This document shows positions 59,943 through 64,000 of a stretch of DNA of 64,000 nt, one piece after another. The DNA lies in assembly GCF_001514205.1 (NCBI RefSeq), contig NZ_KQ948765.1, forward strand, positions 1,862 to 65,861. The letters run 5' to 3'. The position numbers and the translations under genes are program-made. This DNA comes from Streptomyces griseoruber (lineage in GTDB: Bacteria > Actinomycetota > Actinomycetes > Streptomycetales > Streptomycetaceae). Under the pieces are notes generated by a model. It did not search any database and was not told the DNA's origin. It saw only the letters and a program-made list of their open reading frames with translations. Every line of letters starts with the position of its first letter. Position 1 is the stretch's first letter.

Positions 59943-60778
59943 CGGGCGGCCTCCGCCGGGTCCAGGAAGAAGTGGGCGTACGGCACGGTCCACACGGACG
60001 CGTGGCCGAGGCGGTGGCCGGTGTAGCCGTCGTCGCCGTAGGCGGTGCCGTGGTCGGAGCAGACGATCGCGAAGCAGGGGCGTCGGCTGCTCGCGGCGGT
60101 GAGGAGCCGGCCGATGTGCCGGTCGACGTACTCCAGGGCGGCGGCGTGGGTCTCGCGGGTGTCGCCGGCCTCGCGGGTCGCACCGGGCAGATGGAACCAG
60201 TTCGGCTGGTGCAGGGCGGAGACGTTGACGAAGAGGAACAGCCTCTGGTCGGACGGGAGTTCGCCGATGACCCGTTCCACGCAGGCGATCTGGTTCTCGA
60301 AGGAGTGCGGTGAGGTGACGCCGAACTCCGGTGCCCAGTGGGACTCGTGGAAGAGTCCGGGCAGCACCGAGCCGAGCGGGCCCTGTTTGTTGAAGAAGCC
60401 CACGCCTCCGACGCACACGGTGTGGTAGCCGGCCTTCGCCAGGCCGGAGACCAGGTCCGGGGTGTCGTAGACGAAGGTGCCGTCGGCGGTGGTCTCGCTG
60501 CCCGCGAAGCCCGCCGCGAACAGACGCGGGTGCGGGCCGGGGGCGGCCGGGGTCGGCAGGAAGCCCGCGAAGATCGCCTGGTGGGAGGCGTAGGTGAAGC
60601 TGCCCGGGGCGTGCCGCTCCTCCCAGCGTCCGCCGGGGAGATGCCGGGCGAGGTGCGGGATGCGGCCCGCCGCCGCCAGCTCCACGGCCACGTCGTACCG
60701 CAGGGTGTCGAGGGTGACCAGGAGGATGTCGTGACGGCCGACGACGTCCTTCATGTCGGGCATGTCGGTTTCAGGCAT
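59939..60778 (-). CDS. STM4013/SEN3800-family hydrolase (alkaline phosphatase superfamily)
   Basis: A 279-residue sulfatase-like hydrolase. LLVTLDTLRYDV (Asp24, Asp29) is the N-terminal metal site. The SFTYASHQAIFAGFLP segment holds the position of the catalytic residue, where sulfatases have Cys-x-Pro-x-Arg; here Thr or Ser replaces it, so it is not a formylglycine sulfatase. CSDHGTAYGDDGYTGHRLGH near 240 is the second metal site. It may be a phosphodiesterase or phosphotransferase. It overlaps both neighbours by 4 and 8 bases. Confidence 0.88.
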   Translation of the reverse strand: MPETDMPDMKDVVGRHDILLVTLDTLRYDVAVELAAAGRIPHLARHLPGGRWEERHAPGSFTYASHQAIFAGFLPTPAAPGPHPRLFAAGFAGSETTADGTFVYDTPDLVSGLAKAGYHTVCVGGVGFFNKQGPLGSVLPGLFHESHWAPEFGVTSPHSFENQIACVERVIGELPSDQRLFLFVNVSALHQPNWFHLPGATREAGDTRETHAAALEYVDRHIGRLLTAASSRRPCFAIVCSDHGTAYGDDGYTGHRLGHASVWTVPYAHFFLDPAEAAR

Positions 60779-61913
60779 GGGGTGTTCCTCTGTCGTGCCG
60801 GTCGTGCCGGTCGTGCCGGTCGTGCAGTACGGCGGCCACCTGGGCGCCGTAGGTGTCCAGTCCCTCGGCGCCGCTGCCGGGCAGGCCGGTCAGCCGGGGC
60901 AGCAGGTCACCGAAGGCGTTGACCTCGCCGACGGCGGCCCTGCGCCAGCCGACGGCCGGGAGCAGGTCGACGCCGACGCACAGGGTGCGCGGGAAGCAGG
61001 CCGCGGCCCGCTCGCACACCCCGAGGACGTCGGCCCAGCGGGTGCCCGCCGCCTCGAAGGACCGGCGGACGGCCTCGAGGTCGCCGCGGCTGCCGCCGAG
61101 GTGGAGGTTGGTCATGGGTGAGCGGCTGGTGCGGACCACCGCGTGGGTGGCCCGGCCGGCCACGACGACGACCCGCAGATCGGCGGCGCGGCCCTCCTGG
61201 GAGGCCTTGGGCAGCCAGCGTTCGAGGTGCAGGCCGTCCGGGGCGAGGGCGTCGACGACGGCCGCGATGTCACGCTCGCTCTCGTAGCGGCGCACCTTGA
61301 GGGAGTTGTGCAGACGGCCGTCCACGGCCAGCTCCACCGAGGTGGTGGCCCTGATCCGGCCTCCGCCGCCCGCCTCGACGGCGAGGACGCCGGACGCGGA
61401 CGACCCGTGCGCGGGTTTCACGAACAGCCGGTGCATCCGGTGCTCGCGCATCAGCGCCCGTACGTCGTCCCAGCCGCGCACCTCGGCCGCGCCCGGGCCG
61501 GAGGTCGGCGAGGGGGGTACGGGGACCCCGGCGGCGTCGAGGACGGCGTGGCAGCGGCGTTTGTCGAACAGCACGGCGAGGTCGTCCGGGTCGTCGAGGC
61601 GGTGGCCGCCGCGCAGAGTGCGCACCGCGGCGGTGAAGCGGGCGTACCAGCGGGCCGAGCCCTCGACCCGGGTGGGGTCCCCGGCGCCCCGCAGGAGCCG
61701 GTCGACCTCGGTGTTCTCCCCGGGTGAGTCGACGCGGACGGTCTCGTCGGCGGCGAAGTCGGCTCCACCGTCGCGCAGGACGTCCGTCCAGGGGACGATC
61801 CGCGGGGCGGGCAGGCCGGCCGCCAGCACCGCGTCGCCGAAGAGGGCGACGCGGCGGTTCTCGGGGTTGCCGACCACCGCGAGGCGCGGCCGCGGCGGGA
61901 GGGGTGTGCTCAC
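60771..61913 (-). CDS. STM4014-family protein, ATP-grasp-like
   Basis: A 380-residue protein matching the STM4014 family by position and layout. LAVVGNPENRRVALFGDAVLA is an N-terminal nucleotide-fold-like segment. LFDKRRCHAVLDAAGVPVPPS and HRLFVKPAHGSSASGVLAVEA are typical ATP-grasp motifs, and CVGVDLLPAVGWRRAAVGEVNAFGDLLP is the metal-binding end. ATP-grasp enzymes join a carboxylate to an amine or thiol. The C-terminus carries four His-Asp-Arg repeats. GTG 61913 overlaps the upstream stop, and the end overlaps the hydrolase start by 8 bases. Confidence 0.86.
   Translation of the reverse strand: MSTPLPPRPRLAVVGNPENRRVALFGDAVLAAGLPAPRIVPWTDVLRDGGADFAADETVRVDSPGENTEVDRLLRGAGDPTRVEGSARWYARFTAAVRTLRGGHRLDDPDDLAVLFDKRRCHAVLDAAGVPVPPSPTSGPGAAEVRGWDDVRALMREHRMHRLFVKPAHGSSASGVLAVEAGGGGRIRATTSVELAVDGRLHNSLKVRRYESERDIAAVVDALAPDGLHLERWLPKASQEGRAADLRVVVVAGRATHAVVRTSRSPMTNLHLGGSRGDLEAVRRSFEAAGTRWADVLGVCERAAACFPRTLCVGVDLLPAVGWRRAAVGEVNAFGDLLPRLTGLPGSGAEGLDTYGAQVAAVLHDRHDRHDRHDRGTPHA
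60792..60827. repeat. 9-bp tandem repeat encoding His-Asp-Arg
   Basis: Four 9-base units of GTCGTGCCG (the last one varied) lie at the 3' end of the STM4014-type gene and encode HDRHDRHDRHDR. The repeats are near identical, so copy number could differ between strains. Confidence 0.75.
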
Positions 61914-62863
61914 TCGCCCACGGCGACATAGCGCCAGACGGTGCCGTCGTCCTCGGTGTCCTCGTCGGCGTCGTCGCGGTCGAGGTCCAGCTCGACCCCC
62001 GTCAGGGTCTGGCGCAGGCGGTCCTGGAGCGGCTCGGTGAGGTAGTGGTGGTGCAGGTCGAGCTTCTTGAGGTGGGTGAGCGGCTGGCCGCCGAGCAGTG
62101 CGGCGGCGCCCTCGTCGGTCAGGATGCCCATGGAGAGGTCCAGCACCTCCAGACGGGCGACGACCGGCGCGGAGGCGACGGCCGCGGCGACGGCGTCCTG
62201 CATCTCGCTGTTGCGCAGGGCCAGATGACGCAGGTGCGGCAGCCGGGCGCCGGACAGGATGGGCTCCAGGTCGGTGATCTCGCTGTCGCCGCCGTAGTCG
62301 GGGGTGCCGAGCCACAGGTCGAGGTGGTCCAGGGCGGGCAGGTCGCTGCCGCCGACCCCGCGCACCACCTCGGCGCCCAGGCCGCCCGTCTCGATGACGA
62401 GCTTGCGCAGCGCGCCGTGGCTCACCGCGGGGAACTCCAGTCCGGAGCCGCCGCGCACACCCAGTTCCTCCAGCGCGGGGTAGGCCGTGAGCAGCGGGGT
62501 GACGTCGGTCTGGTTGATCCAGGAGATCTCGCACTCCTCGGACTCCATGTCGCCCACGAACAGGGCGCGCAGCGCGGGGAAGCGGTCCCGGGCGCCGACC
62601 AGGGCGTCGACGACGACGGTGGGGTCGGTGTCGTACGCCTCCTGCCAGGGTCCGACGATCAGGGCCCGTACGCGGGTGGTGTCGACGGCGGCGCAGAAGC
62701 GGGCGAAGGCGGCCGTCCACGCCTCGTCGGAGTCGTGGACGTCGCTGGTGATCCGCCAGGCGAAGCCGTCGGCGTCGGGCAGGTCGTCGGTGCGGGCGTC
62801 GGGGCCCGGGAAGGAGTAGACGGGCAGCCCGTACAGCGAGACGAGGTGGGTGGCGTAGGACAT
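61910..62863 (-). CDS. STM4015-family leucine-rich-repeat protein
   Basis: A 317-residue protein with leucine-rich repeats across about residues 90-290 (FPALRALFVGDME, YPALEELGVRGGSGLEF, LPALDHLDLWLGTPDYG, LPHLRHLALRNSEM, RLEVLDLSMGILTDEGAAALL, LTHLKKLDLHHHYL), then an acidic tail (DRDDADEDTEDDG). LRR domains bind proteins, so it may recognise the pathway's peptide or partner. ATG 62863 (MSYATHLVSLYGLPVYSF) has CAGGAGCAG upstream; the longer frame was rejected. It is the first gene of the operon. Confidence 0.87.
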   Translation of the reverse strand: MSYATHLVSLYGLPVYSFPGPDARTDDLPDADGFAWRITSDVHDSDEAWTAAFARFCAAVDTTRVRALIVGPWQEAYDTDPTVVVDALVGARDRFPALRALFVGDMESEECEISWINQTDVTPLLTAYPALEELGVRGGSGLEFPAVSHGALRKLVIETGGLGAEVVRGVGGSDLPALDHLDLWLGTPDYGGDSEITDLEPILSGARLPHLRHLALRNSEMQDAVAAAVASAPVVARLEVLDLSMGILTDEGAAALLGGQPLTHLKKLDLHHHYLTEPLQDRLRQTLTGVELDLDRDDADEDTEDDGTVWRYVAVGE

Positions 62864-63046
62864 ACGACTGCTCCTGTGCGGAAAACGTGTGCGATCCCTG
62901 ATGCCCGCAGTTGTACCAACAGGCACTGACAACGGCCGTCGGTGGGGGCGGGGTTGCGGGGCGGGTTCGGGGCGTTGTCAGTGGCGGCCCGTACGGTCGT
63001 GGTCATGAGGCCGGTGCGAGGTGCACCAGGCGGTGAGGGGAGAGCC

Positions 63047-63373
63047 ATGTACCGGCAGGGAGACGTGCTGATCGTGCCCGTGGACACGGAGGCGGTGCCG
63101 CCGCATGTCGCACAGGCGCCGCGCGAGACGCGGGACGGGCGGGGTCGGCTGGTGCTGGCGCTGGGCGAGGTCACCGGGCATGCCCACGCCGTGGTGGGGC
63201 CGGGTGACCTGGTGCGCGAGCCGGGGCCGTTCGGGCCGCTGCTGCTGCATCTGCCGCAGGGCGGCCGGGTGGTGCACGAGGAGCACGCGGTGATCGCCCT
63301 GCCGAAGGGCTGGTACCGGGTGATCCGGCAGCGGGAGTACGTGCCGGGGTCCGTGCGGATCGTCGCGGACTGA
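63047..63373 (+). CDS. Small QGDVL-type protein, companion of DUF6745 gene
   Basis: A 108-residue beta-rich protein: MYRQGDVLIVPVDTEAVPPH, LVLALGEVTGHAHAVVGPGDLV, VVHEEHAVIALPKGWYRVIRQREY. I recall this type of protein next to DUF6745 genes in Streptomyces, but its function is unknown. The GEVTGHAHAV and EEHAVIALPKG histidines could bind metal. ATG 63047 follows GAGGGGAGAG. It is divergent from the STM4015-type gene with 183 bases between starts. Confidence 0.75.
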   Translation: MYRQGDVLIVPVDTEAVPPHVAQAPRETRDGRGRLVLALGEVTGHAHAVVGPGDLVREPGPFGPLLLHLPQGGRVVHEEHAVIALPKGWYRVIRQREYVPGSVRIVAD

Positions 63374-63435
63374 ACAGGGCTGGACAGGGCGGGACAGGGC
63401 TGAGCCGGGCTGGACAGGGAGTGGGGGAAAGACCG

Positions 63436-64000
63436 ATGACGACGACGGGTGTGCAGGTGACGGCAGTGGCCTCCGACGAGAATCTCGCCGCCTGGCGGGC
63501 GTGCGCCACGGCGACCGGTCCCGCCGACCGGGCGGCGGCCGAGGCCGGTGTGCGCCGGGCCTACCGGCAGGCCGGGCTGGCCGAGCCGGAGCGGGTGGTG
63601 TGGGCGGGCTCGCCGCGCGAGGCGGTGACGCTGATCCGGGCGATGACGGACACGGGCCCGAGCGTGCGCGAGACCGTGCGCAGTGCCCCCTGGGCGCAGG
63701 AGCGGCAGCTGCTGCACGCGGAGTTGGGCACGGCGGGCTGGCCTGCGCACTGGGCGGCCACCGGTGGCCGGCTGTGGGACTCCACCCAGGCCCTGGTGGA
63801 CCGGATCCGGACCGGGCTCCTGGAGGAACTGGCGGGCGGGGACACGGGCAAGGAGGCCGCGCGGATACGGCTGGTCCTGCTGGACGCGGTGCTGGGGCAG
63901 CACGACGCGCCGTGGCTCGCCGCGTTCGCCACCGACGGCGGTCCGCTCGACGGGCTGGCCACGGTGTCCCGCAACGCGGGCTGGTGGTGGCCGTTCGCGC
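63436..64000 (+). CDS. DUF6745-type protein, N-terminal part
   Basis: The first 188 residues of a protein cut by the window end. AWRACATATGPADRAAAEAGVRRAYRQAGLAEPERVVWAGSPREAV is the DUF6745 opening, and NAGWWWPFA begins the later conserved block. Function is unknown; the family often lies with leucine-rich-repeat proteins. ATG 63436 has a GGGGGAAAG site. It starts 62 bases after the small QGDVL gene and is probably in the same operon. Confidence 0.8.
   Translation, partial: MTTTGVQVTAVASDENLAAWRACATATGPADRAAAEAGVRRAYRQAGLAEPERVVWAGSPREAVTLIRAMTDTGPSVRETVRSAPWAQERQLLHAELGTAGWPAHWAATGGRLWDSTQALVDRIRTGLLEELAGGDTGKEAARIRLVLLDAVLGQHDAPWLAAFATDGGPLDGLATVSRNAGWWWPFA

Overview
The window is a 64-kb piece of a high-GC actinobacterial chromosome, almost certainly Streptomyces. 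The evidence is third-position GC bias with long antisense shadow frames, frequent GTG starts with GGAGG-type ribosome sites, GTGA/ATGA stop-start overlaps, a WhiB-type relic, an ANTAR/GAF regulator, several SpoIIE-type phosphatases, and the treS-mak-glgB order of the GlgE glucan pathway. No rRNA, tRNA, CRISPR array or intact insertion sequence was seen.

Layout. 1-4.06 kb: end of trehalose synthase, maltokinase and glycogen branching enzyme. 4.1-7.3 kb: a carboxylate-amine ligase and an acyl-CoA synthetase. 7.4-15.5 kb: a signalling block with an anti-sigma type ATPase, a STAS antagonist, and a six-gene stressosome-like cluster (SpoIIE-like protein, RsbR, RsbS, RsbT, ATPase-phosphatase fusion, RsbU-like phosphatase) flanked by two MarR regulators. 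15.7-19.4 kb: NDH-2 type dehydrogenase and FUSC exporter. 19.4-22.3 kb: a SigB-family sigma factor with an ANTAR-GAF protein, a small protein and an RsbW-like ATPase. 22.5-27.4 kb: a candidate small RNA or attenuator, a cNMP-binding protein, an MFS pump, a LysE-type exporter with divergent LysR regulator, and a TetR regulator. 27.5-28.7 kb: saccharopine-dehydrogenase-like enzyme. 28.7-30.7 kb: a degraded accessory islet (AraC fragment, SUKH protein, recombinase and DUF6262 relics, WhiB C-terminal relic). 30.7-47.8 kb: M1 peptidase, DUF488, FAD dehydrogenase, three transcription factors, MFS pump, phytanoyl-CoA dioxygenase-like enzyme, a DUF2071 relic, a MASE1 plus phosphatase pair, serine hydrolase, phosphoglucomutase, F420-type PPOX protein and acyltransferase.

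47.8-56.7 kb is a coherent sugar-uptake locus. A LacI repressor with two near-identical 16-bp operators faces an operon of two ABC permeases, a lipoprotein binding protein, a GH42 beta-galactosidase and a secreted GH30-type enzyme with a beta-trefoil tail. The likely substrate is a galactan or arabinogalactan side chain. No ATPase gene is present, so a shared MsiK-type ATPase is inferred.

56.8-62.9 kb is the most interesting region. It is a tightly overlapping minus-strand operon matching the poorly understood STM4011-STM4015 families: a leucine-rich-repeat protein, an ATP-grasp-like protein, an alkaline-phosphatase-superfamily hydrolase, a HemN-like radical SAM protein and a second radical SAM protein. 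A sixth, unrecognised gene is coupled by a 4-base overlap. A divergent pair (a small QGDVL protein and a DUF6745 protein cut by the window end) sits beside it. The gene content suggests a peptide- or metabolite-modifying pathway, but no substrate can be identified from sequence alone.
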